From Thiosulfativibrio zosterae (lineage in GTDB: Bacteria; Pseudomonadota; Gammaproteobacteria; Thiomicrospirales; Thiomicrospiraceae): a stretch of 64,000 nucleotides of DNA. Both the position numbers and the translations under genes were made by a program. The stretch lies in assembly GCF_011398155.1 (NCBI RefSeq), contig NZ_AP021888.1, forward strand, positions 2,454,001-2,518,000. The letters run 5' to 3'. This document shows, piece by piece, positions 9,142 to 17,197 of the stretch. Under the pieces are notes generated by a model. That model was not told the DNA's origin. It did no database searches and saw nothing but the letters and a program-made list of their open reading frames with translations. Position 1 is the stretch's first letter. Each line of letters opens with the position of its first letter.

Positions 9142-10404
9142 ATGCATTTAAGCGATTTAAAAAAAATGTCTGTTTCCAAACTGCTCGAAATTGCCGCTGA
9201 AAAAGGCTTAGAAGACAGTTTAGCCAGACTTAAAAAACAAGAAATCATTTTTGCCATCCTCAAAGCACACGCCAAAAGCGGTGAAGATATCTATGGTGAA
9301 GGTGTTTTAGAAGTCCTACCCGATGGATTTGGATTTTTACGCTCAGAAGATGGCTCTTACCTAGCGGGACCCGATGACTTATATGTATCGCCCAGCCAGA
9401 TTCGCCGTTTTGGTTTACGCAAAGGGGACTCCATTTCAGGCAAAATTCGCCCACCTAAAGAAGGTGAGCGTTATTTTGCACTGCTAAAAGTGGGCAAAAT
9501 CAACTTTGAAGAACCTGAAATTGCGCGTAAGAAAATTGCGTTTGAAAACTTAACGCCATTACACGCTCAAGAGCGTTTGAAAATGGAATTGGGTAACGGC
9601 AGCACCGAAGACATTACCGCAAAAATCATCGATATTGCCTCGCCATTTGGTAAAGGGCAGCGTGGTTTGATTGTTGCACCGCCAAAATCAGGTAAGACCA
9701 TGATTTTGCAGAACATCGCCCAGTCGATTGCCGAAAACCATCCGGATTGTTATTTAATTGTATTGCTGATTGATGAGCGTCCTGAAGAGGTGACTGAAAT
9801 GATGCGCACCGTGAAAGGTGAAGTGATTTCTTCTACCTTTGATGAACCCGCAACTCGCCATGTTCAGGTTGCCGAAATGGTTATCGAAAAAGCCAAACGC
9901 TTGGTTGAACACAAAAAAGATGTCATCATCCTGCTTGATTCAATTACCCGTTTAGCGCGTGCTTACAACACAGTAACCCCATCATCCGGCAAAATTTTGT
10001 CTGGGGGTGTGGACGCCAATGCTTTACACCGCCCCAAACGCTTTTTTGGTGCGGCGCGTAATATCGAAGAAGGGGGTTCTTTAACGATTATCGCGACTGC
10101 GTTGATTGATACAGGTTCTAAAATGGACGAGGTCATCTTTGAAGAATTCAAAGGGACCGGTAACATGGAACTTCACCTATCGCGTAACTTGGCTGAGAAG
10201 CGTATTTTCCCTGCGATTAACATTGAGAAATCGGGCACGCGTAAAGAAGAATTGTTAACGACTGAAGACGAATTGAAAAATATTTGGATTATCCGTCGCT
10301 TCTTACAAAGTATGAACAATGAAATTGAATCGACTGAAACGCTGATTAATCAAATGAAAAACACCAAAACCAACGCTGAGTTGTTTGTGGCAATGAAGCG
10401 TTAG
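9142..10404 (+). CDS. rho: Transcription termination factor Rho
   Basis: A 420-residue RNA-dependent ATPase of the usual length, forming a hexamer that ends transcription. The N-terminal helix bundle begins M-H-L-S-D-L-K-K. The RNA-binding cold-shock-like domain has G-F-G-F-L-R and [12 protein letters not shown]. The ATPase domain has the Walker A P-P-K-S-G-K-T, the [10 protein letters not shown] strand and the Q-loop region. The ribosome-binding site is weak. The AT-rich leader of about 150 bp after the trxA stem-loop is where Rho autoregulation would act, by analogy with other bacteria. Confidence 0.97.
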   Translation: MHLSDLKKMSVSKLLEIAAEKGLEDSLARLKKQEIIFAILKAHAKSGEDIYGEGVLEVLPDGFGFLRSEDGSYLAGPDDLYVSPSQIRRFGLRKGDSISGKIRPPKEGERYFALLKVGKINFEEPEIARKKIAFENLTPLHAQERLKMELGNGSTEDITAKIIDIASPFGKGQRGLIVAPPKSGKTMILQNIAQSIAENHPDCYLIVLLIDERPEEVTEMMRTVKGEVISSTFDEPATRHVQVAEMVIEKAKRLVEHKKDVIILLDSITRLARAYNTVTPSSGKILSGGVDANALHRPKRFFGAARNIEEGGSLTIIATALIDTGSKMDEVIFEEFKGTGNMELHLSRNLAEKRIFPAINIEKSGTRKEELLTTEDELKNIWIIRRFLQSMNNEIESTETLINQMKNTKTNAELFVAMKR

Positions 10405-10471
10405 GCAAGCATTTAACACCACAAAAAACCGCAAGCGGCTTAAATTTCATTAACTTATTTAATTTAAGTGC

Positions 10472-10499
10472 TTGCATTTACTAAAATTTTAATTATAAT
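10472..10499 (+). promoter_or_regulatory. Predicted sigma-70 promoter of rpmE2
   Basis: A TTGCAT box at 10472-10477 and a perfect TATAAT at 10494-10499 are separated by 16 bp. The L31 start codon lies 33 bases after the -10 box. Confidence 0.6.
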
Positions 10500-10532
10500 T
10501 CTCGTTTTTGAATTATCAAATGGACCGTCATC

Positions 10533-10781
10533 ATGCAACCAGGCATTCATCCAGAATATAACGAAGTCGTTTTCCAAGATATCTCGACTGGCGAAACTTA
10601 TGTAACTCGTTCAACGATTAAACCTAAGAAAGCTGAAACCATTACGCTAGACGGTAAAGATTATCCTTTAGTCCGCGTAGAAGTTTCTAGCGCATCTCAC
10701 CCTTTCTATACTGGCAAGCAATCTCTTGTCGATACTGAAGGTCGTGTTGAGAAATTCCGTCAGAAGTATGGTCGCAAGTAA
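10533..10781 (+). CDS. rpmE2: 50S ribosomal protein L31, type B (zinc-independent)
   Basis: An 82-residue protein beginning M-Q-P-G-I-H-P-E-Y with [18 protein letters not shown] and G-R-V-E-K-F. It has no Cys at all, whereas type A L31 binds zinc through four Cys. In many bacteria the Cys-free form is made under zinc limitation under Zur control. Here it has its own promoter with a perfect TATAAT box, and I see no obvious Zur palindrome, so it may be the constitutive form. A strong intrinsic terminator follows. Confidence 0.95.
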   Translation: MQPGIHPEYNEVVFQDISTGETYVTRSTIKPKKAETITLDGKDYPLVRVEVSSASHPFYTGKQSLVDTEGRVEKFRQKYGRK

Positions 10782-10801
10782 GACTCGATTATTCTTTTCT
10801 A

Positions 10802-10828
10802 AAAGGTCGCATTGCGACCTTTTTTTTT
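10802..10828 (+). terminator. Intrinsic terminator after rpmE2
   Basis: AAAGGTCGC and GCGACCTTT pair around an ATT loop and run into at least eight T residues, a textbook Rho-independent terminator. Confidence 0.93.
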
Positions 10829-10926
10829 ACTTGCTCTAAGATCATCGGCAATCCAATTCCAAACCAGTTCGCTATTCTGGTCTAAGCCTTGCTTTAAGCT
10901 GTTCATCTTGATTAAAATGAGTGCTT

Positions 10927-11772
10927 ATGAAAACATTATCGATTTTTCAGCCCCGCCTTTTAATGCTCTTAAGCCTAATCAGCCTGAGCTTTTGGACGCC
11001 CGTTGCGCAAAGCGCAGACACAGATGAATGCAAAATGCCTGAAATTGATAATTGGGCCAAGGCAACTTTTGCCACGCGTGGTGACACCTTAATTGTGCAA
11101 GGCCAACTGATTCGCTTAATTGGGGTGGTTGCGCCCGAAATCGAAAAAAAGCAAAAACTCCTGCAACCTGGTCAACCCCTCGCACAAGTTTCGCAAACTT
11201 TCTTAAACAAACTGATTGCCAATAATGAGATGGAAGTGGGTTTGGTTTACGACGAACAAAAACGCGACAATGCGGGGCGCACCCTAGCCCATGTCTTTTT
11301 TAAAGATGGTAGCAACGCCACCACCCGAATTTTAGAGGCCGGTCTAGGCATTGCCGATGCCACTCCGCCCAATACCCAGTTTATCAATTGCTACTTTGCC
11401 GCAGAACAAACCGCTCGCAATAAAGACATAGCACTCTGGGGACTCGCCAAAAAAATGCCGCAACTCCATTACCCCATCGCAGAATCCACCACGCTTTATC
11501 CCAACGACATTGGCTATCGCATTATCAAAGGCAAAGTGGTTAAGGTGGATAAAAGCAGTACCAATATGATTATCAATATGGACACCACAGGCATTCGTGT
11601 GCCCAAAAAATATTGGAAATACTTTGATTATGGTGACATTCAAGATTTAATGGATAAAACCATTGAAGTCAGAGGCTATGCCTTTCAATATCGCCGCGCC
11701 ATGTTTATGAGCATTGAATCTCCAGATGACATAGATCTGCTGAGAAAAGCCCGCAAAACCAACGAAAAATAA
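10927..11772 (+). CDS. Exported thermonuclease-like (SNase fold) protein
   Basis: A 281-residue protein with a signal peptide ending near V-A-Q-S-A, so periplasmic or secreted. Residues about 45-180 match the staphylococcal nuclease fold: D-T-L-I-V-Q-G-Q, I-R-L-I-G-V-V-A-P-E, then Y-D-E-Q-K-R-D-N-A-G-R-T-L-A-H-V-F, which carries the Arg/Glu region of the active site. A C-terminal domain of about 90 residues (around V-P-K-K-Y-W-K-Y-F-D) is extra and unrecognised. Whether it is an active nuclease cannot be judged, because the calcium-binding residues are not all clear. The ATG at 10927 is preferred to GTG at 10921. The stop codon abuts a copy of the ACCAGGCCTGGT palindrome. Confidence 0.75.
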   Translation: MKTLSIFQPRLLMLLSLISLSFWTPVAQSADTDECKMPEIDNWAKATFATRGDTLIVQGQLIRLIGVVAPEIEKKQKLLQPGQPLAQVSQTFLNKLIANNEMEVGLVYDEQKRDNAGRTLAHVFFKDGSNATTRILEAGLGIADATPPNTQFINCYFAAEQTARNKDIALWGLAKKMPQLHYPIAESTTLYPNDIGYRIIKGKVVKVDKSSTNMIINMDTTGIRVPKKYWKYFDYGDIQDLMDKTIEVRGYAFQYRRAMFMSIESPDDIDLLRKARKTNEK

Positions 11773-11783
11773 CCAGGCCTGGT
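11772..11783. repeat. Dispersed 12-bp palindrome ACCAGGCCTGGT, copy 2
   Basis: Intergenic copy starting at the last base of the nuclease stop codon and followed by CATTTTT. Confidence 0.9.
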
Positions 11784-11835
11784 CATTTTTGGTTAAAATA
11801 ACGCCCTTTTAAGACATAAATTCAAAGGGTTTCCC

Positions 11836-12900
11836 ATGGCAGACTTACAAAACGACCGCTTTCTCAAAGCACTTTTAAGAGAACCAGTTGATCGCACGCC
11901 CGTTTGGATGATGCGCCAAGCCGGTCGTTATCTGCCAGAGTATCGTGCCACACGCGCTCAAGCGGGTTCTTTCATGGACCTATGCCGCAACAAAGAGCTG
12001 GCTTGCGAAGTGACGCTACAACCGCTTGAACGCTATCCTTTAGATGCTGCCATTCTGTTTTCTGACATACTCACCATTCCAGATGCCATGGGATTAGGCT
12101 TGCGTTTTGCGCAAGGTGAAGGCCCGGTGTTTGACAAACCTTTGCGCACGCAAGCGGATGTTGATAAATTGTATGTGCCAGACATGGGCTCAGATTTAGG
12201 CTATGTGATGGATGCCGTCAGCACCATTCGCACCGCCTTAAACGGCAAAGTGCCATTAATCGGCTTCTCAGGTAGCCCTTGGACTTTGGCCACTTACATG
12301 GTTGAAGGCGGCTCGAGCAAAACTTTCGCTATCATCAAAGCCATGATGTTTGACGAACCAAAAATGCTGCACCAGATTTTAGATGTGCTTGCAGATTCGG
12401 TCATTGCCTACCTAAACGCCCAAATTCAAGCCGGCGCGCAAGCTGTGCAAATTTTTGATACTTGGGGTGGCGTACTCACGCCTCGCGACTACAATGAATT
12501 TTCATTGCGTTATATGGCGAAAATTGTCGATGGCTTAATCAAAGAATACGATGGTCGCAAGGTGCCTTGCATTCTCTTCACCAAAGGTGGCGGACAATGG
12601 TTAGAAGCCATGGCGGATACCGGTGCTGATGCCTTAGGACTTGACTGGACAATGAACATTGATGAAGCGCGTGCGCGCGTAGGCAATCGTGTTGCTTTAC
12701 AAGGCAATATGGACCCAGCAGTTCTGTATGCCTCACCCGAGCGCATTCGCCAAGAAGTGGGCAGCATTTTAGCCGCTTACGGCAAAGGCACCGGTCATAT
12801 CTTTAACCTAGGCCATGGCATTCACCCAGAAATCAAACCTGAGCACGCCGAAGCCTTTATCAAGGCCGTGGTTGAACTTAGCCCTCAATATCACTCATAA
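11836..12900 (+). CDS. hemE: Uroporphyrinogen decarboxylase
   Basis: A 354-residue enzyme, the usual length. It removes four acetate carboxyl groups from uroporphyrinogen III to give coproporphyrinogen III in cytoplasmic haem synthesis. The signature [13 protein letters not shown] is intact near residue 25, as are [10 protein letters not shown] and G-L-D-W-T. The AAAGGG before the ATG is a reasonable ribosome-binding site. The last 10 bases overlap the convergent rnhA gene. Confidence 0.97.
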   Translation: MADLQNDRFLKALLREPVDRTPVWMMRQAGRYLPEYRATRAQAGSFMDLCRNKELACEVTLQPLERYPLDAAILFSDILTIPDAMGLGLRFAQGEGPVFDKPLRTQADVDKLYVPDMGSDLGYVMDAVSTIRTALNGKVPLIGFSGSPWTLATYMVEGGSSKTFAIIKAMMFDEPKMLHQILDVLADSVIAYLNAQIQAGAQAVQIFDTWGGVLTPRDYNEFSLRYMAKIVDGLIKEYDGRKVPCILFTKGGGQWLEAMADTGADALGLDWTMNIDEARARVGNRVALQGNMDPAVLYASPERIRQEVGSILAAYGKGTGHIFNLGHGIHPEIKPEHAEAFIKAVVELSPQYHS

Positions 12901-13412
12901 GACGACAAGCCAGGTGAGCAGACAGCTTGCCTGGCTTGAGTTGCCAAGCTGTCCACCCGTTCGTTCATTGGGTGGTTTGCATGTCCTTTTACCCATTTGG
13001 CTTTTACCGGATTGGGGATTTGACCCAACAACTGCCAAAGTGCTTGCCACATAGCCACACACTTTAAAGTGCGGTTCTTTTTCTTTTGCCAGTCATTCTC
13101 AGACCAAAACTGCAAATCATGATTAATGGCATCCACCACGATTTTAGAATCTGACACAATCAAAATGGTTTGATGACGATTTTCACAGTCTAGCCAGGTT
13201 AAGGCTTCAACCACGGCTCGCACTTCCATTTGCAAAGATGGGGCTTCTAGTTGCTGAGTTTGCAACACTGAACCGGACAGGGAGAATGACTCTTGTTGCT
13301 GAGCGCTGCGATTTGATAACAAACTTTCATCAGCTTCTGCCACAAACGCCCAACTGCCTATATGGGTTTTAGGGTCGTAGCCGCCATCGGTATAAATTGT
13401 TATCAAACGCAC
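12891..13412 (-). CDS. rnhA: Ribonuclease HI
   Basis: A 173-residue RNase H fold that cuts RNA in RNA-DNA hybrids. The four acidic catalytic residues are visible: Asp in Y-T-D-G-G, Glu in Q-M-E-V-R-A, Asp in V-S-D-S-K and Asp in N-E-R-V-D. The helper His is in K-G-H-A-N-H. It is about 20 residues longer than E. coli RnhA because of an insertion at 35-55 rich in Ser and Gln, and it is divergent. The start is GTG, with GGGGAG at a good distance. It overlaps hemE tail to tail by 10 bases and lies downstream of the sucrose operon on the same strand. Confidence 0.88.
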   Translation of the reverse strand: MRLITIYTDGGYDPKTHIGSWAFVAEADESLLSNRSAQQQESFSLSGSVLQTQQLEAPSLQMEVRAVVEALTWLDCENRHQTILIVSDSKIVVDAINHDLQFWSENDWQKKKNRTLKCVAMWQALWQLLGQIPNPVKAKWVKGHANHPMNERVDSLATQARQAVCSPGLSSYE

Positions 13413-13449
13413 CCTCCACTCCCCTTGTGCTGCTTTGCTGTTATTGTAA

Positions 13450-15405
13450 CTACATTTCGGTTAGCCAATAAAACCCAAACCCTGGAATCACCAAAGTATT
13501 GTTGTAAATCTCTGGGCTTTGACGAGTATGCACATCCATTAATTGCCCATTGCGATAGCGCCCCCAACTACCAACATCTTCAATATTGAGCTTTTGCGGC
13601 TTGTTGTTGAAATTGGCGACCACCAACACTCGGTCATTTGCATTTTGGGTGTTATAACGCCCAAACACAAATAAATTGGGATTTTGCACATCAATTAATT
13701 CACGGTTATTAAAGTCGGCAAACACATCAATTTCTTTGCGTGCCGCAATCATTCTTTTCAAACCGTTAAAAATCGCAAACTCAGGTGTTCCTTGTAGATG
13801 GCGTTTTTCAGCTTTTTCCCAGTTAATGGCAGGTCGATGCACCCAGCGATTGTCGTCCATTTTGTAAGGGTCTTCTAAATAAGCGTCATCATTGAGTGTT
13901 CCTATCTCATCACCGTAATACAACAACGCAATTCCGCCAAATGCCAAAATCATACTGTGCAACAGCAATATCAATTTAATGGCATCTTGCTCTGCAGCCA
14001 AATCACCCGACTTTAAGGCATACTCCAACCCAACCAAAGACGCTAAAGACCCAGACACTCTGGCATCGCCTGTTTTGAGGTTTTCGGCAAATGGCAAACC
14101 ACGAGAATGAGATTCGGGAAATTTACCGGTTAAATACTGAATCAAAAATCGTCGATGCGAATGAGGCTCATAACCGGCGCGAATAATGTCGCGGTCATCA
14201 AACCCCAAACCGATATCATCATGACAACGCACATAGTTTAACCAAGTGGCTCTTTCTAATTTTACCGGCAAACTTTTAATACCTTGCGTCAGCAAATTCG
14301 CATTTTTGGTGGCAACCGCATCCCACATTAAGGCCATAAAGGTGGCGTTGTAGGCAATTTCACATTCTTTAGCAATAATGGCATCTTCGCCAAAATATTT
14401 GGTGACCTCATTCGGCGCAACAATGGCCTCGGCAATAAACAGCACGCCTGGCGCGGTGACTTGGCAACAGTCTTTTAATAGCTGTAAGATTAAATGGGCT
14501 TCACGTTCGTTTTGACAATTACTGCCGATTTTTTTCCATAAAAATGCCACCGCATCCAAGCGCAAAATATCCGCGCCCTGATTGGCCCAAAACAAAATGA
14601 CATCCAGCATTTCAATAAACACGGCAGGATTGTTGTAGTTTAAATCCCACTGATATTGATTAAACACGGTCATTACCCAGCGTTGCATTTGCTCGTCCCA
14701 GGTAAAGTTACCAGGCGCGGTTTCTGGAAAAATTTCACTCATATTCTCTTCAAACATATCGGGAATATTGCGAGTAGGAAAAGTGTAGTAATAATCTTGG
14801 TATTTAGTCTCGCCGGCACGGGCTTTTTGCGCCCATTCATGCTCGTCAGAGGTATGATTTAACACCACATCCAACGCCAGTAATTGCCCACGATGTTTCA
14901 TGCTTGTGCTCAGTGCATTTAAGTCATCTAAAGTGCCAACGCGCTCATCAATTTCTCTAAAATCGCTCACCGCATAGCCGCCATCACTACTGCCATCAGG
15001 GCAACGCATAATCGGCATAATGTGAATCAGGTTAACGCCCAACTCCGAAAAATACCCCAAGCGTTGTTGCATGTCTTTAAGGTCTTTGGCAAACCCATTG
15101 GCATAGAGCGCCATGCCCACCCATTGTTGACTTAAAAACCAATTAAAGTCTTTTTCACGCTCGATATCTAAGTCTTTTAGCGCGTCGGAACGCTTAATAT
15201 ATTGGCGCGCCATGGTTTCTACCAACTTAAGCATTTGTTGGTCAAAATCGGCTCGTTTGCCATAGAGTTTATTAAAGAGGTCGTGAATGGCATAAAAATT
15301 TGCACCCAAACGGGTATAAAAATGCCTTAGGTCTTGCTTGGAAATCTCGGGTTTGATTTGATTGAGGATTTCATTGAGTAACGAATGGGAAAGTTGTTCA
15401 TACAT
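13450..15405 (-). CDS. ams: Amylosucrase (GH13)
   Basis: A 651-residue GH13 enzyme, near the length of Neisseria amylosucrase. That family splits sucrose and either transfers glucose to a growing alpha-glucan or hydrolyses it, releasing fructose. The N-terminal helical domain (about 1-90) is typical. The barrel holds the nucleophile Asp284 in I-L-R-L-D-A-V-A-F and the acid/base Glu326 in I-A-E-A-I-V. The D-V-V-L-N-H-T and R-C-H-D-D-I motifs are also present. It is last in the sucrose operon, 11 bp after fructokinase, which would phosphorylate the released fructose. No signal peptide is present, so it acts in the cytoplasm on sucrose made by the cell. Confidence 0.93.
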   Translation of the reverse strand: MYEQLSHSLLNEILNQIKPEISKQDLRHFYTRLGANFYAIHDLFNKLYGKRADFDQQMLKLVETMARQYIKRSDALKDLDIEREKDFNWFLSQQWVGMALYANGFAKDLKDMQQRLGYFSELGVNLIHIMPIMRCPDGSSDGGYAVSDFREIDERVGTLDDLNALSTSMKHRGQLLALDVVLNHTSDEHEWAQKARAGETKYQDYYYTFPTRNIPDMFEENMSEIFPETAPGNFTWDEQMQRWVMTVFNQYQWDLNYNNPAVFIEMLDVILFWANQGADILRLDAVAFLWKKIGSNCQNEREAHLILQLLKDCCQVTAPGVLFIAEAIVAPNEVTKYFGEDAIIAKECEIAYNATFMALMWDAVATKNANLLTQGIKSLPVKLERATWLNYVRCHDDIGLGFDDRDIIRAGYEPHSHRRFLIQYLTGKFPESHSRGLPFAENLKTGDARVSGSLASLVGLEYALKSGDLAAEQDAIKLILLLHSMILAFGGIALLYYGDEIGTLNDDAYLEDPYKMDDNRWVHRPAINWEKAEKRHLQGTPEFAIFNGLKRMIAARKEIDVFADFNNRELIDVQNPNLFVFGRYNTQNANDRVLVVANFNNKPQKLNIEDVGSWGRYRNGQLMDVHTRQSPEIYNNTLVIPGFGFYWLTEM

Positions 15406-15416
15406 AAAATGAGCCT

Positions 15417-16313
15417 TTAATTAAGGGCTGAGTTGCGTAAAGCGTGCAAAAATGGCGTATAAAACGCCTGATCCGTGGTGGTGGCGCCACGCAGGCCAAT
15501 CACTTGCCCCGCAAAGGTTTGTGCCGTTTGCAAAATGCGCTCAACCGGCCAGTTGGCTAAGAGCCCATGCAAATAAACTGCGGTAAAGGCATCGCCTGCC
15601 CCAACGGTGTCTACAAACTGCGCTATAGCTTGAGGTTGATGGGAAAACACTTGTCCATCCGCTTGTAAAACCATAGCGCCTTCTGCTCCGCGCGTGACGA
15701 TAAGTTGGGTTAAGCCATATTGGGATAAACACTGTGACATAGCTTCTTGTAAATTTGGTTGATCAAAGCCCAGTAAGCGTAATTCGTCAACATTTAATTT
15801 GACCCAAGTTGCCCCCTGACACCAATGGTCGATATCGGACTTTTGCCACCAAGGACTGCGTAAATTCACATCCACAAAACGCTTTAGATTAGGTGTTTGG
15901 CACAAGGCTTCAAAAGTTGCTCGGCTTGCAGGATGTCTTAATGCCAAACTGCCGTGATACAGCAAACTCCCCTCGGGTATGAGCTTGGGGGATTGAATGT
16001 GGTCATAGGCAACTTCGGGGGTGATTTGATAATGAGGTTCATTGTCGACCAAAGTGACCGCCACCTGACCGGTGGGATAATCGGGCGTAACTTGAATGTT
16101 TTGAGTATCTAAACCCCACAATTGCGCCGCATCTAAAATGCTTTGCCCCAAAGCATCATCCCCCACACTAGAGATAAACTGAGGTTCGTCACCAAAGGCT
16201 TGGCAATGCCAAGCAATATTAAAGGGCGCACCGCCCAAGATGTTTTGTCCGTCTTCAAAGCAATCAAACAAAACCTCGCCAAAGATGATGAGTTTGCGGG
16301 TTGTTTTTTTCAT
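15417..16313 (-). CDS. Fructokinase (PfkB family)
   Basis: A 298-residue PfkB-type sugar kinase. It has G-E-V-L-F-D-C-F near the start, G-G-A-P-F-N-I-A-W in the sugar-binding region and the ATP/anion-hole motif D-T-V-G-A-G-D-A-F with the catalytic Asp. Fructose to fructose-6-phosphate is the likely reaction, because the gene lies between sucrose-phosphate phosphatase and amylosucrase. The ATG overlaps the previous stop by 4 bases, so translation is coupled. It would return fructose from sucrose cleavage to fructose-6-phosphate, which is also the acceptor for sucrose-phosphate synthase, closing a cycle. Confidence 0.92.
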   Translation of the reverse strand: MKKTTRKLIIFGEVLFDCFEDGQNILGGAPFNIAWHCQAFGDEPQFISSVGDDALGQSILDAAQLWGLDTQNIQVTPDYPTGQVAVTLVDNEPHYQITPEVAYDHIQSPKLIPEGSLLYHGSLALRHPASRATFEALCQTPNLKRFVDVNLRSPWWQKSDIDHWCQGATWVKLNVDELRLLGFDQPNLQEAMSQCLSQYGLTQLIVTRGAEGAMVLQADGQVFSHQPQAIAQFVDTVGAGDAFTAVYLHGLLANWPVERILQTAQTFAGQVIGLRGATTTDQAFYTPFLHALRNSALN

Positions 16314-17197
16314 GCGCTCTCGCTTATTTGCTGAACCATCTTAGCCAAAATGGCTTGATACTGGGGGTGATAAAATGCCAAACCTTGCAAAATGCCCGCC
16401 GCATAGTTACCGCTGGCATCTTGCTCGAAATTCTGCGCCAGATACAAGGCAGCTTGATGATGTTGCTGGGCACTCAAGGCCAAGGCTTGTTGTTTAAGTT
16501 CGTCACTGGCATTGGCAACCAAAATGGCAGGGATAGCGCTAATCAACACCGGTAAATCATTACCACTGTCGCCGGCAAAGACCACTTGATTTTGTGCTAA
16601 ATTCAGTCTTGCTTGCAAAAATTCTATTGCATGTAATTTGGTGGCATGGCGCGGTAACACATCCAATAAACCAATATGATTTGGCTCGTCCAAACTCCAA
16701 ATCAAACTGGCTTGAATACCCGCTTGCGCCAACAAGGCTTCTGCCTGATCAATCAACGGAGCAGGGTTTAAATCCATCGGGCAATAAAAACTCAACTTGT
16801 GGGTATTTTGTTTATCATCTTCTTGTAGCACCATATTGGGCGTGACGGCAATCAAAGGGCTTAACAAAGCCAGTAAATCTTGGCGCGATAAATTCAACCA
16901 ATCTTTGGCAATATGTGCCTCCCACGCCTCCAAAACTGACCAGGCCTGGTTAAAATTAGGCTCAAATTGATAGATTTTGGTGCCTACATCGGTAATGGCA
17001 AAATCAGGCGTAGGCAGTTGATATTCTTCAATGGCTTCTAGCACCAAGCCCAAGTGACGACCGGTGACATAAGCCAACTGTATCTCAGGGCGCGCGCAAA
17101 TTTCACTAAACATTTTTCTTGCCCCAGGTGCTTCGGGCGAAGCACCATTGGGAATCAAGGTGCGATCCATATCAGTACATAATAAAAGTTTACTCAT
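16310..17197 (-). CDS. spp: Sucrose-6-phosphate phosphatase (HAD)
   Basis: A 295-residue HAD hydrolase of the sucrose-phosphatase type. The catalytic C-T-D-M-D-R-T-L-I-P motif is at residues 7-16. The A-Y-V-T-G-R-H motif II and F-A-G-D-S-G-N-D motif IV follow. It dephosphorylates sucrose-6-phosphate to sucrose. The ATG at 17197 is chosen because it starts the conserved M-S-K-L-L-L-C-T-D and overlaps the end of sps by 8 bases; the upstream TTG/ATG candidates would add an unrelated head. It contains one copy of the ACCAGGCCTGGT palindrome. Confidence 0.93.
   Translation of the reverse strand: MSKLLLCTDMDRTLIPNGASPEAPGARKMFSEICARPEIQLAYVTGRHLGLVLEAIEEYQLPTPDFAITDVGTKIYQFEPNFNQAWSVLEAWEAHIAKDWLNLSRQDLLALLSPLIAVTPNMVLQEDDKQNTHKLSFYCPMDLNPAPLIDQAEALLAQAGIQASLIWSLDEPNHIGLLDVLPRHATKLHAIEFLQARLNLAQNQVVFAGDSGNDLPVLISAIPAILVANASDELKQQALALSAQQHHQAALYLAQNFEQDASGNYAAGILQGLAFYHPQYQAILAKMVQQISESA
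16939..16950. repeat. Dispersed 12-bp palindrome ACCAGGCCTGGT, copy 3
   Basis: Inside spp, where the minus strand reads N-Q-A-W. The flank TGACCAGGCCTGGTTAAAAT resembles those of copies 2 and 7. Confidence 0.9.

Noticed and set aside
10405-10471. Short CCGC-AA-GCGG hairpin after rho as a terminator
   Set aside because: The stem has only four pairs and the T-run lies on the opposite strand, where no gene ends.
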